Of a stretch of 49,597 bases of DNA, positions 1 through 6,864 are shown piece by piece (position 1 is the first letter of the stretch; the number at the start of each line of letters is the position of its first letter). The notes under the pieces are model-generated. The model was not told where the DNA came from. It searched no databases and was given only the letters and a program-made list of their open reading frames with translations. Where the stretch lies: assembly GCA_017436255.1 (NCBI GenBank), contig JAFSDK010000037.1:1-49597 (forward strand), given 5' to 3'. The stretch comes from Clostridia bacterium. GTDB taxonomy: Bacteria > Bacillota > Clostridia > Oscillospirales > Acutalibacteraceae. The translations under genes and the position numbers were made by a program.

Positions 1-354
1 ATGAAAACATTGAAAGTTTTGAAAATCACATCTGTTTTGCAAATTATCTTTTGCCTTTTCTGCGTTGCCTCCACCGTTTGTTTTGCAATTTCGAATTATG
101 CAATGACACACAATTCTGATTGGAGAACACCCTTTGGCGTTGCAAACATTTTAATTTACGGCTGGGTAGCTAATCCTGTTACACCGATTTCGTTTATTAT
201 TTGTGTCATATTTTTTCTAATTGAGCGAAAACAACCTGAGAACAAGCAATTAATTGGAAAGAAATGGATTTGGATTTTTATTTGGCCAGTTATTGCCACA
301 TTTTTTTATTTTGCTGCATTGATGTTAACGGTTGCATTCACTGGTGGTGTATAA
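1..354 (+). CDS. Small hypothetical membrane protein
   Basis: I do not recognise a family. The 117-residue product has three hydrophobic segments (about residues 9-31, 55-73 and 88-112) and a short charged loop (ERKQPENK) between the second and third, so it is probably an integral membrane protein. The ATG is the first base of the window, so no ribosome site can be seen and a longer gene starting upstream cannot be excluded. It ends just before the transposase-like gene at 359. No catalytic motif is visible. Confidence 0.55.
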   Translation: MKTLKVLKITSVLQIIFCLFCVASTVCFAISNYAMTHNSDWRTPFGVANILIYGWVANPVTPISFIICVIFFLIERKQPENKQLIGKKWIWIFIWPVIATFFYFAALMLTVAFTGGV

Positions 355-358
355 AATT

Positions 359-847
359 ATGAATGAGCTACCAAAGCGAAAAGTCATCCGCATTGAAGAT
401 TACGATTATTCCACACCTGGGGCATATTTCATTACGGTTTGTATTTCTGATAGAAAACCGATTCTCTGGAATGTAGGGGCGGCAGATTGCCGCCCGAGCC
501 TGTCAAAAATCGGCTCGGTTGTGAAAACGGCAATTCTGCAAATCTCGGAACATTACCCTATGATTTCCATAGATAAATATTGTGTTATGCCTGACCATAT
601 CCATATGATTCTGTCCATCAATACCGACGAGGACGGGCGGCAGATTGCCGCCCCTACGGTTTCGACGGTGGTCGGACATATGAAACGGTGGGTTTCTATG
701 CAAATTGGTCACTCTATTTGGCAAAAATCATTTATTGACCGAGTGATACGAAACGACAAGGGATATCGTGCCGTGTGGGAATATATTGAAAACAATCCCA
801 TCAAATTGGACACGGCATATGATATGCCGGATTTTGAGAATATGTAA
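359..847 (+). CDS. REP-associated tyrosine transposase (RAYT, IS200-like Y1 HUH family)
   Basis: 162-residue member of the TnpA_REP/Transposase-17 group, single-strand DNA nucleases that act on REP palindromes. The family opening (YDYSTPGAYFITVCISDRK, residues 15-33) is present, the HUH motif is MPDHIHMIL (His80, His82), and the end has the typical EYIENNP. The nucleophile is likely Tyr136 or Tyr142. I chose the ATG at 359 because an earlier in-frame ATG at 332 lies inside the upstream gene and adds a non-family tail. Two REP-like palindromes lie inside the reading frame (473-495 and 635-657), encoding residues 39-46 and 93-100, and two more follow the stop. Length and motifs look intact, so it may be active; a domesticated role is equally possible. 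Confidence 0.87.
   Translation: MNELPKRKVIRIEDYDYSTPGAYFITVCISDRKPILWNVGAADCRPSLSKIGSVVKTAILQISEHYPMISIDKYCVMPDHIHMILSINTDEDGRQIAAPTVSTVVGHMKRWVSMQIGHSIWQKSFIDRVIRNDKGYRAVWEYIENNPIKLDTAYDMPDFENM
473..495 (+). repeat. REP-like palindrome inside the RAYT gene (orientation 1)
   Basis: GTAG followed by GGGCGGCA-GAT-TGCCGCCC, a perfect 8-bp stem with a 3-base loop. It is read in frame as VGAADCRP. Directly after it, 494-500 and 512-518 form another perfect 7-bp stem (CCGAGCC/GGCTCGG). The same palindrome recurs at 635-657, 862-884 and 906-929. Confidence 0.85.
635..657 (-). repeat. REP-like palindrome inside the RAYT gene (orientation 2)
   Basis: The same GGGCGGCA-GAT-TGCCGCCC core, here with CTAC on the right, so it is inverted relative to the copy at 473. 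It is read in frame as GRQIAAPT. The two coding copies therefore form an inverted pair, as in BIME-type REP doublets. Confidence 0.85.
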
Positions 848-861
848 TTGTAGGAATAATT

Positions 862-884
862 GTAGGGGCGGCTAATAGCCGCCC
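862..884 (+). repeat. REP-like palindrome downstream of RAYT (orientation 1)
   Basis: GTAG then GGGCGGCT-AAT-AGCCGCCC, 8-bp stem, 15 bases after the RAYT stop codon. It is followed by a T-rich stretch, so it may also serve as the RAYT terminator. It pairs with the inverted copy at 906-929. Confidence 0.85.
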
Positions 885-905
885 GTTTTTGTTTTAGGTT
901 TTTGC

Positions 906-929
906 GGGCGGCAGATTGCCGCCCCTACA
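906..929 (-). repeat. REP-like palindrome downstream of RAYT (orientation 2)
   Basis: GGGCGGCA-GAT-TGCCGCCC followed by CTACA; inverted partner of 862-884 with a 21-base T-rich spacer. It abuts the spoVAC 3'-end fragment that begins at 930. Confidence 0.85.
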
Positions 930-1049
930 TTATAAAATCGTATATATCCAATAAATAACCCCATATACCACGCTTGCGGCGACACCGTATAAAATAACGG
1001 GGCCTGCGATGGTGAAAATCTTGGCGCCAACGCCCAATATAAAGCCTTC
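930..1049 (-). pseudogene. spoVAC 3'-end fragment
   Basis: The minus strand encodes 39 residues (EGFILGVGAK ... through to a stop) that match the C terminus of the SpoVAC encoded at 2022-2465. My hand alignment gives about 94 identical bases of 120 and shows no gap. Upstream of residue EGF the similarity stops abruptly, and no start or ribosome site belongs to it, so this is a displaced or copied gene end rather than a gene. It lies in the same orientation as the intact gene, with the cassette at 1090-2017 between them. Confidence 0.82.
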
Positions 1050-1089
1050 TGCTGCCGTCAATATAGGACACAGTGATTTTGCAAAAATA

Positions 1090-1118
1090 TTTACATTAAA
1101 TCGGTGGTGTGGTATAAT
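1090..1118 (+). promoter_or_regulatory. Promoter of the 1140 gene
   Basis: TTTACA (1090-1095), 17 bases, TATAAT (1113-1118), starting 40 bases past the spoVAC fragment and ending 21 bases before the ATG. Confidence 0.7.
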
Positions 1119-1139
1119 GAAATAAAGTGAGGTGGAAAA

Positions 1140-1988
1140 ATGGGCACATGGAATGTTAGTATTAACGGAAATGATACTGCACAGGATTTGAAATCTGAGT
1201 ATCAAGCCGCCTTTTTCTATAATGATGTTGATATTGCGCTTTCAAAAATTGATGCCTATGTGCGTACTATGTTTGACGAAACCGATGAGGAAGAATGGTG
1301 TAATTACTATTATTCACTGGCAGACTATATGTGGAAACACGGTATTTTGACAGACACAATACGAAATCAGGTCATTACTATGATCGACACCGGTTTTGGT
1401 TTAGAACTTTGGAAAGACGCAGGCGTCAAACCGTTAGAAAAACGCAAAAAAGCATTGACTGAGTTTCGTAATAAGCTTCTATCTCCACAACCACCTAAAA
1501 AGAAAATTAGGATTGATTTGCACATGACTCCTATATTCGAAGTTGGGGATTTGGTTGCACTTCAATTAAAAACATCTGACAAACACTATTTGGATAAAAG
1601 CAAATTCACAGAAGAAACATTTAAAGCTTGTGACGGTAAGTATGTTGTGCTAAGAAAAGTATGTGATGATATTTCTTATGTTTCCTCTGTTGAACCGAAT
1701 GTAAAAGATATATGGATTCGTTTTCAACTATATAAAGAAGTGTTTAATTCACTGCCGACCACGGATCAATTAGAACAAATTCCTTGGGCAAATACTGAAA
1801 ATACAAATGGTTCTTTTATTTGTGAGAGCAGTATGTTTTACTTTAAAAAGAGAAACTATTCCGTTATTGGAAAAAATGAAAAAAATTTGGAGTTTCCCTT
1901 TAATAATGTAATCAATGTTTATTCTTTTGGTATAAATAAGCCTTGGTACAATGCAGATACACAAATCCTAAATGCTATATATGGTTGA
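1140..1988 (+). CDS. Hypothetical protein, cassette next to spoVAC
   Basis: 282 residues, soluble, no signal peptide or membrane segment. The opening (MGTWNVSINGNDTAQDLKSEY) weakly recalls small DUF4259-type or immunity-like proteins that begin GTW/GAWG with an NDxAxD pattern, but I cannot assign a family. Residues 1-110 look helical and acidic; after a proline/lysine linker (QPPKKK, about 120) the rest looks like a beta-rich domain. GAGGTGG stands 5-6 bases before the ATG. The gene has its own promoter and a strong terminator and sits between two copies of the spoVAC 3' end, which suggests a mobile or recently acquired cassette. Confidence 0.7.
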   Translation: MGTWNVSINGNDTAQDLKSEYQAAFFYNDVDIALSKIDAYVRTMFDETDEEEWCNYYYSLADYMWKHGILTDTIRNQVITMIDTGFGLELWKDAGVKPLEKRKKALTEFRNKLLSPQPPKKKIRIDLHMTPIFEVGDLVALQLKTSDKHYLDKSKFTEETFKACDGKYVVLRKVCDDISYVSSVEPNVKDIWIRFQLYKEVFNSLPTTDQLEQIPWANTENTNGSFICESSMFYFKKRNYSVIGKNEKNLEFPFNNVINVYSFGINKPWYNADTQILNAIYG

Positions 1989-1991
1989 TAA

Positions 1992-2017
1992 AAAGGCTCG
2001 CCAATTGGCGAGCCTTT
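1992..2017. terminator. Bidirectional terminator between the 1140 gene and spoVAC
   Basis: A perfect 26-base palindrome (13-bp arms: AAAGGCTCGCCAA and its complement) lies 3 bases after the plus-strand stop codon and 4 bases after the spoVAC stop on the minus strand. Confidence 0.85.
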
Positions 2018-2021
2018 CGCG

Positions 2022-2465
2022 TTAGAATAATGTCGTTATCCAATAAATAACCCCATAAACAACACTTGCCACCGTGCCGTAGACAATAACAGGTCCTGCA
2101 ATGGTGAACATCTTGGCTCCAACGCCTAATATGAACCCTTCACTTTTAAACTCTATTGCAGGTGATGCAATGGCGTTTGAAAAGCCTGTAATGGGTACCA
2201 ATGTCCCTGCGCCTGCCACTTTTGCTATATTATCGAACACCTTAAGTCCCGTTAAAAGTGCGGCGATAACTATAAGGGTTACGGGCACTAACATTTTTAC
2301 AATTTCGGGTTCTAACTCTAAATAGATGTAGAGTTCTTTGAATGACTGCCCTAACATACAAATAAAACCGCCGATTAAGTAGGCGAAAAAGAAATTTTTA
2401 AGTTTTGGGGATGGTGGCGATGCCTTTTGTACCATTTTTTTATACTGTTGCTTTGAAATCTTCAA
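2022..2465 (-). CDS. spoVAC: Stage V sporulation protein AC
   Basis: SpoVAC-family inner-membrane protein, part of the channel that moves dipicolinic acid into and out of the spore. The sequence shows a charged N terminus (ISKQQYKKMVQKASPPSPK), then four or so hydrophobic segments (AYLIGGFICMLGQ, MLVPVTLIVIAALLTGL, GAGTLVPITGFSNAI, AGPVIVYGTVASVVYG), about 147 residues, normal for the family. I chose the TTG at 2463-2465: AGGAG (2475-2479) lies 9 bases upstream, while an earlier in-frame TTG touches the ribosome site. Unusually, spoVAD and spoVAE do not follow; a fragment of its own 3' end does (930-1049). Identity sure, function as an orphan unknown. Confidence 0.93.
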   Translation of the reverse strand: MKISKQQYKKMVQKASPPSPKLKNFFFAYLIGGFICMLGQSFKELYIYLELEPEIVKMLVPVTLIVIAALLTGLKVFDNIAKVAGAGTLVPITGFSNAIASPAIEFKSEGFILGVGAKMFTIAGPVIVYGTVASVVYGVIYWITTLF

Positions 2466-2511
2466 AATAATCAACTCCTGTATTTATTCTGTACAGGAAA
2501 TTAAAAAATAT

Positions 2512-2545
2512 AAAAACCTGATATCATTTTGATATCAGGTTTTTT
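2512..2545 (-). terminator. Terminator of degV
   Basis: 14-bp perfect stem (AAAAACCTGATATC and complement) around a 5-base loop; on the minus strand it ends in a T run and lies just after the degV stop. Confidence 0.85.
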
Positions 2546-2548
2546 CAA

Positions 2549-3436
2549 TTAGTCTACCCTTTCGTCACCCCAGAAGAAGAGCGCTACTGTTCCGGGACCT
2601 GTATGGCTACCGATTGTAGTTCCGATAGAATTCACAAGCACCTTACCATCAAGTTTAGTAAAATCACTTTCAACAAGTTCAGCTACCTGCAAGGCATCGT
2701 CTGCGCATGCCGAATTTGAAATATAACACTTGCCGTCATAATCTGTGCCGAACATTGCATGTTCCTTCATCTTTTCAACAATTTTTTGAATTACCGCACG
2801 CTTACCGCGTATTTTTTGACGAGGTACCAACTTGCCGTTTACGTCAACGTTCAGTAGCGGACAAATATTAAGTACCGTACCAACCAAACCAGATACCTTT
2901 GAAACGCGGCCACCCTTAACAAAAAACGTTAAATCGGTAGCAAAAAACCAGTGGTGCATCTTACGTTTGTTGTCTTCTGCCCATTTATAAAGTTCATCCA
3001 TACTCATACCGCCATCTCTAAGGTCGGCAAGTTTATCCATAATAAGTCCGTAACCCGAAGATGCAGCAAGGGAATCAACAACGTAGATTTTTTGATTTGG
3101 ATATTTTTCTTTTAAATCTTCGGCAGCAATGCATGCCGAATTATATGTGCCCGAAAGACCCGATGAAAGTGTTACGTGTAAAACGTCTTTACCTGTTTTA
3201 AGTAGTGACTCAAAATAATCGACAAACTCTTCTACGTTAATTTGTGAAGTTTTTGTATCGGCACCCGATGCCATCATACTGTAAAACTTTTCGTACGGCA
3301 TTGTTTGACCGAGATCATCGGTATAATGTTCGCCATTAATATAAAAATGAAAACAAACGTATGAAATATTTCTTGACTCTAAATGTTCTTTTGAAATATC
3401 AACTGTTGAACAACAACTTAAAATGTAATTTGACAT
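2549..3436 (-). CDS. DegV family fatty-acid-binding protein
   Basis: 295 residues. DegV/FakB proteins bind a fatty acid and present it to the kinase FakA for incorporation into phospholipid. Family features seen: CCSTVDIS near the N terminus, the TKTSQINVEEF segment (about 62-72), TLSSGLSGTYNSA (about 91-103), FFVKGGRVSK (about 170-180) and the C-terminal GTTIGSHTGPGTVALFF. I start at the ATG at 3434-3436 because GAGGTG (3443-3448) is 6 bases upstream; three extra residues are possible. No fakA is in this window, so its partner must lie elsewhere. It appears monocistronic. Confidence 0.92.
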   Translation of the reverse strand: MSNYILSCCSTVDISKEHLESRNISYVCFHFYINGEHYTDDLGQTMPYEKFYSMMASGADTKTSQINVEEFVDYFESLLKTGKDVLHVTLSSGLSGTYNSACIAAEDLKEKYPNQKIYVVDSLAASSGYGLIMDKLADLRDGGMSMDELYKWAEDNKRKMHHWFFATDLTFFVKGGRVSKVSGLVGTVLNICPLLNVDVNGKLVPRQKIRGKRAVIQKIVEKMKEHAMFGTDYDGKCYISNSACADDALQVAELVESDFTKLDGKVLVNSIGTTIGSHTGPGTVALFFWGDERVD

Positions 3437-3548
3437 ATAAAGCACCTCGCTTAAAAGTTTACACTAATTATTTTAACCGCTTTAAAGTGAAAATACTATC
3501 TATTGTTGTTGTAGAGTTCTCTATCATTAAAAACAAGAAATGAGAGTC

Positions 3549-3579
3549 AAAAAAAATCACTCTCAAAAAATGAGAGTGA
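3549..3579 (-). terminator. Terminator of the XRE membrane regulator
   Basis: 9-bp stem TCACTCTCA/TGAGAGTGA (3557-3565, 3571-3579), followed on the minus strand by eight T (3549-3556), 7 bases beyond the gene's stop at 3586. Confidence 0.85.
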
Positions 3580-3585
3580 CCTATT

Positions 3586-4164
3586 TTAGCGTATTCTGAA
3601 ACTGAGACCGACTATAATTTGCGCCGGTATACCGAGCAAAAATATCGGCCACCAAGAATATACCGAGAAATACACAGCCGTTAAATAAACGGCGGCAAGT
3701 ATACTCCACACAAGAAGTGAAACTATGAAAAAACGGCTTAAAGTTCTACCGTAAACAGCATTGAACACAAGCAAAACTATAAGCGATACAGGTAAGGCAT
3801 ACACAAACACTAGCCATAAAGGATTACCATATATCCAAAGTATAATAAAGGTAAGTAAAGCCGCCGTCCATACGCCAATGAAAGAAATACCCGTTATGTT
3901 GTTAAAGTTGCGGATATTTATTTTAGGGCGAATATGCTTTTCTTTAATCTCTTTTTTTAGCATATTGTCAATTGTCACACCGAATATCTCACTCATAGCC
4001 ACCAAAACCTTGGCGTCGGGTATTGCTTCTCCCCGCTCCCAACGTGAAACTGCCTTGTCGGAATAGTTAAGCTTTTCGGCAAGTTCAAGTTGGGTAAAAT
4101 TGTTTTTAGTACGCAAATATATTATATTTTTTGCAAAAATTTCATTAAGATTTAACCGTTGCAT
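3586..4164 (-). CDS. XRE-family regulator with C-terminal membrane domain
   Basis: 192 residues. Residues about 12-66 are a Cro/CI helix-turn-helix (NFTQLELAEKLNYSDKAVSRWERGEAIPD), a very good match. After a basic linker (KEIKEKHIRPK) come four hydrophobic segments (about 93-112, 113-133, 142-164, 166-188), so it is a membrane-anchored DNA-binding protein, a common Firmicute type of unknown signal. GGAG lies 6 bases before the ATG. It has its own terminator and faces away from nothing obvious; its target is not visible. Confidence 0.88.
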   Translation of the reverse strand: MQRLNLNEIFAKNIIYLRTKNNFTQLELAEKLNYSDKAVSRWERGEAIPDAKVLVAMSEIFGVTIDNMLKKEIKEKHIRPKINIRNFNNITGISFIGVWTAALLTFIILWIYGNPLWLVFVYALPVSLIVLLVFNAVYGRTLSRFFIVSLLVWSILAAVYLTAVYFSVYSWWPIFLLGIPAQIIVGLSFRIR

Positions 4165-4290
4165 AAATTACTCCAAAAAAGTTTATATACCAATATTAAC
4201 ACATTTTTAGTTGTTTGGCAATCTTAAATTAAATAAAAAGCCTATAACTAAATGTTATAATCTCACTTACTATTTAACAAGTATAAACAT
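4165..4290. other. AT-rich gap between XRE gene and DUF4097 gene
   Basis: 126 bases, very AT-rich, no convincing ORF or strong hairpin. It must hold the promoter of the XRE gene and the end of the padR operon transcript. Confidence 0.5.
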
Positions 4291-5253
4291 CTATTTTAAA
4301 GTAATTTTTATATCTCCCGTGTTGGTGGTAATTTCACATTTGCCACCGCTCACAGTTTTGGGCACCTTAATATCACCTGTATCGGTTGTAGTTATAAACT
4401 TTTTACCGCTGAGCAAACTGCCACGCACATCACCAGTATCGGTTTTTACAAAAATCTCGTTAGCATCGACACCGTCAAACGTAACGTCACCGGTGCTTCT
4501 TTCAATTGAGAAATTTTGTTTAGCAACAACATTCTTAAAGGTTATATCCCCCGTATTTCCGTTTGTTGTAATATTATTACACTTAACGTCGGTAAAATAT
4601 GCCTTGCCCGTTGATACACCGACCGTAATATCGCCAACACAGTTTGCACCCGTTACGGTCACCTTGCCTGTTGAAACCGAAAGGTCGAGTGCGCCGACAG
4701 ATATATTTTCAACCCTGATATCACCGGTACTGGTCTTTATTTTAATTAACCTTAAAGCCGATGCACAAAAGTCAACGTCGCCTGTACTTAACGAGATGTT
4801 AACATCCTCAAAATTAAAATCTTTTGGCATAACAATATCACCTGTGTGTTCTTTGATTAAAAGAGACGAGTACTCGGTTTTTGGAAGATAAACCGTTATC
4901 TTTGGTGAACCTAAGTTTATTCCGATATAGTCATACCACGCTTTTTTGTCAATCAACTCAACGGTAAGTGTGCCATCTTTGACAGTTACGGAATGCTTTG
5001 CATTTTCTTCCTCGTAACACTCCACTTTACATTTTCCGTCATCCGATAACGCAAATATGATGTCTGCGGTATCGGTTTTGATAGATATATTAGTGAATGC
5101 GTCGCCGATTTCATAAGTATTAGTTTGGTACTTGACCGTTGACAGTTTTGTAAAATCCCATTTAAGCATTGCAATTACACCTCCAAAAATCAAACCGCCA
5201 ACAAGTATTAAGGAAGTCGCTAAAATAAGCCACTTTTTTGTTACTTTTCTCAT
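4291..5253 (-). CDS. DUF4097 beta-repeat protein, membrane anchored
   Basis: 320 residues. An N-terminal hydrophobic segment (about 9-30) follows MRKVTKK, then an extracellular domain of roughly ten imperfect 20-residue strands, each carrying a [HSND]TG[DK] motif (HTGDI, STGDV, STGDI, STGKV, NTGDI, DTGDV and so on), typical of the DUF4097 putative-adhesin beta helix. Function is not established; such proteins commonly sit with PadR and DUF1700 partners in an envelope-related operon, as here. Its ATG overlaps the DUF1700 stop by one base (TAATG), implying translational coupling. Confidence 0.9.
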   Translation of the reverse strand: MRKVTKKWLILATSLILVGGLIFGGVIAMLKWDFTKLSTVKYQTNTYEIGDAFTNISIKTDTADIIFALSDDGKCKVECYEEENAKHSVTVKDGTLTVELIDKKAWYDYIGINLGSPKITVYLPKTEYSSLLIKEHTGDIVMPKDFNFEDVNISLSTGDVDFCASALRLIKIKTSTGDIRVENISVGALDLSVSTGKVTVTGANCVGDITVGVSTGKAYFTDVKCNNITTNGNTGDITFKNVVAKQNFSIERSTGDVTFDGVDANEIFVKTDTGDVRGSLLSGKKFITTTDTGDIKVPKTVSGGKCEITTNTGDIKITLK

Positions 5254-5849
5254 TACGCTTCCTCCTTTTTGATGAAGCAGTTTTTAATACAAACTGCTAT
5301 TTTCTTTGTAAGTATCAAAACGCCCTTGCTTGCCAATTTGCATCCATAGAACATAAAAATACCAAAACCTGCACATATAATACCCGCTGAAATTACGGCA
5401 ATTCCTGCGTAAATATCACCTTTGTAAATTAATACTGCGCCACCAACAACACAACCTAAAGCACAAGCGGCAAATGACACAAATACTGCCCACAAAGAAA
5501 TTATAACCGACCAAAGTGACACGTAAAGCGCCAGAATCACGGCAACTGCAGCAATAGATAATGAGAGCCAAATTGGTGACCCGAGCACCAAAAGCACTAT
5601 TTCCCACGCCTTTAATCTTTTTGTTTTAATTCTTTCCTTTGCAATTTTTGCAAAAGGAATTTCTGACACTGTTTGAAATACGATTTCCTCAACAGAGCCT
5701 ACCGCTGCAATCGCTTCGGTTTCCGAAATTCCCTCTTCAAGTCGGTCATCTATAATTTCGGCATAGAATGCTATGCGTTCTTCAACGTCTTCCTGCGGTA
5801 AACCGTATAGGCCTTTACGCAGCAACTCAAGAAATTCTTGCTTATTCAT
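5253..5849 (-). CDS. DUF1700 (HAAS-domain) membrane protein
   Basis: 198 residues. The start MNKQEFLELLRKGLYGLPQ (family hallmark: helical HAAS module with the EERIAFYAEIIDDRLEEG segment, about 25-43) is followed by three membrane segments (about 80-105, 108-140, 145-172) and a lysine-rich tail. I chose the ATG at 5847-5849: AAGGAGG lies 9 bases upstream and the gene then overlaps padR by 8 bases. A longer in-frame extension exists but runs through padR and has no family similarity. Probably works with the DUF4097 protein; mechanism unknown. Confidence 0.9.
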   Translation of the reverse strand: MNKQEFLELLRKGLYGLPQEDVEERIAFYAEIIDDRLEEGISETEAIAAVGSVEEIVFQTVSEIPFAKIAKERIKTKRLKAWEIVLLVLGSPIWLSLSIAAVAVILALYVSLWSVIISLWAVFVSFAACALGCVVGGAVLIYKGDIYAGIAVISAGIICAGFGIFMFYGCKLASKGVLILTKKIAVCIKNCFIKKEEA

Positions 5850-6162
5850 TACCATAATCCTCCTTGCACACGAATCTGTATATAGATAAGATTTCATTCC
5901 ATTCACTTTTAAAATCTTCAATACGTTTAAGTCCATCGTCGGTAATATGGTAGTATTTACGAAGTCTGCCACCATGCTCGGCAGTATGAACGGTTAACAT
6001 ATTAGACGTTTCAAGACGTTTCAAGATGGTATATAGGGTCGATTCAGAAAGTTCAATATACGGCTTCATATCTTTGATTATCTTGTAACCGTACGAATCT
6101 TCGTCTTTAATTGCCGCCAATACCGAGACGTCCAAAAGTCCGCGCTTTAACTGAATATCCAT
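5842..6162 (-). CDS. PadR-family transcriptional regulator
   Basis: 106 residues, the usual short PadR-s2 length. Winged helix: MDIQLKRGLLDVSVLAAI, then DSYGYKIIKDM and SESTLYTILKRLETSNML, then the wing GGRLRKYYHITDDG. PadR proteins repress their own operon and neighbouring membrane genes. The ATG at 6160-6162 has GGGAGGT 5 bases upstream; the upstream in-frame extension is a shadow across the tRNA region. First gene of the padR-DUF1700-DUF4097 operon. Confidence 0.93.
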   Translation of the reverse strand: MDIQLKRGLLDVSVLAAIKDEDSYGYKIIKDMKPYIELSESTLYTILKRLETSNMLTVHTAEHGGRLRKYYHITDDGLKRIEDFKSEWNEILSIYRFVCKEDYGNE

Positions 6163-6186
6163 ACTATACCTCCCTTTACGTAATAC

Positions 6187-6215
6187 ATCGTAACACGAAG
6201 TATATGTTTTGTCAA
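6187..6215 (-). promoter_or_regulatory. Promoter of the padR operon
   Basis: On the minus strand TTGACA (6210-6215), 17 bases, TACGAT (6187-6192). ACAT and ATGT half-sites lie across the spacer and -10, where PadR could bind to autoregulate; the operator is only a guess. Confidence 0.65.
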
Positions 6216-6223
6216 TGCTTTTC

Positions 6224-6284
6224 ACAAAAAAAGAAAGCGCTTGCCTAAAACAAGCACTTTCAAAAAGTTGGTCGAGGTGACAGG
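6224..6284 (-). repeat. Copy A of the tRNA-Pro 3' end and terminator
   Basis: 61 bases identical to 6426-6486. It contains, on the minus strand, the tRNA 3' T-stem and acceptor strand (CCTGTCACCTCGACCA) and the same terminator hairpin and T run. The rest of the tRNA is missing: beyond 6284 the sequence is unrelated and GC-rich. A truncated tRNA copy. Confidence 0.85.
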
Positions 6285-6425
6285 TGAGGTTGCGAGCGCG
6301 TCCGGTGGACGATGCAGCGAGCAAAACGAAGCGCCGCGGTCGACAAGTGAGATACGGCAGTATCGAGCCGTCGGGCACCGCAAGAGTGAAAGAACCGCAG
6401 GTTCAAGTCCGTTTTTTATGCAAAA
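6285..6425. other. GC-rich insert between the two tRNA 3' ends
   Basis: About 140 bases much richer in G+C than the surroundings and without a supported gene. Its right end (6395-6410, CCGCAGGTTCAAGTCC on plus) is a perfect 16-bp inverted copy of the T-arm of the intact tRNA (6485-6500), so the insert carries an inverted piece of a tRNA. Confidence 0.6.
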
Positions 6426-6428
6426 ACA

Positions 6429-6463
6429 AAAAAAGAAAGCGCTTGCCTAAAACAAGCACTTTC
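6429..6463 (-). terminator. Terminator of tRNA-Pro
   Basis: On the minus strand GAAAGTGCTTG / CAAGCGCTTTC form an 11-bp stem (one G-T pair) with a 7-base loop, followed by seven T. It begins about 8 bases after the encoded CCA. Confidence 0.85.
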
Positions 6464-6470
6464 AAAAAGT

Positions 6471-6547
6471 TGGTCGAGGTGACAGGACTTGAACCTGCGG
6501 CCTCTGCGTCCCGAACGCAGCGCTCTACCAAACTGAGCCACACCTCG
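6471..6547 (-). tRNA. tRNA-Pro (anticodon CGG)
   Basis: Complete cloverleaf on the minus strand: acceptor CGAGGTG/CACCTCG, D-arm GCTC...GAGC, anticodon stem CTGCG/CGCAG with loop TTCGGGA (anticodon CGG, reads CCG), T-arm GCAGG-TTCAAGT-CCTGT, discriminator A, and an encoded CCA (6471-6473). Flanked on both sides by partial copies of itself. Confidence 0.95.
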
Positions 6548-6569
6548 TTATTTTTATCAATATTAAATT
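6536..6569 (-). repeat. tRNA-Pro 5' end plus leader, copy 1
   Basis: 34 bases covering the 5' acceptor strand of the intact tRNA and its upstream AT-rich leader. Repeated with a single missing T at 6731-6763. Confidence 0.8.
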
Positions 6570-6730
6570 TTGTGTTTTTCAAATAAACTTACGAGAGCGC
6601 TGCTACTCCGCTTACACTTGAAACAATCTCGCACTGCTCACTACCGTTCACATTACTCGTGTTTCGGCGCCATTTCGTTCTCCCTGTTTCTGCCACAGGC
6701 AGCGGTCGAACTCAATGCTACCAGAACTAA
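6570..6730. other. GC-rich stretch right of tRNA-Pro
   Basis: About 160 bases of compositionally distinct sequence with no supported gene. The part next to 6731 (minus strand GGCTTTAGTTCTGGTAG) loosely resembles a decayed tRNA D-arm, so it is probably the remains of another tRNA copy. Confidence 0.5.
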
Positions 6731-6763
6731 AGCCACACCTCGTTATTTTATCAATATTAAATT
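6731..6763 (-). repeat. tRNA-Pro 5' end plus leader, copy 2 (truncated tRNA)
   Basis: Same sequence as 6536-6569 minus one T: acceptor 5' strand CGAGGTG, TGGCT and leader. No anticodon or T-arm follows, so this copy is not a tRNA gene. Confidence 0.8.
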
Positions 6764-6864
6764 ACAGGCAAACTAACGCAACACATCGAAATATTTGACT
6801 TTTTGTCACACGACTTAACAATTATATTAAATCGGTGGCAAAAAGTCAATAGTTTATTACTTTA

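Noticed and set aside
930-1205. Minus-strand 91-codon ORF as a real gene
   Set aside because: Only its C-terminal part resembles SpoVAC; the N-terminal part covers the promoter and start of the 1140 gene and has no ribosome site.
4211-4891. Plus-strand 226-codon ORF opposite the DUF4097 gene
   Set aside because: It is the antisense of repetitive TGD-coding sequence, which yields repeated SPV peptides; no ribosome site.
6241-6586. Plus-strand ORFs across the tRNA-Pro locus
   Set aside because: They run through the tRNA, terminators and duplicated fragments; composition is not protein-like.
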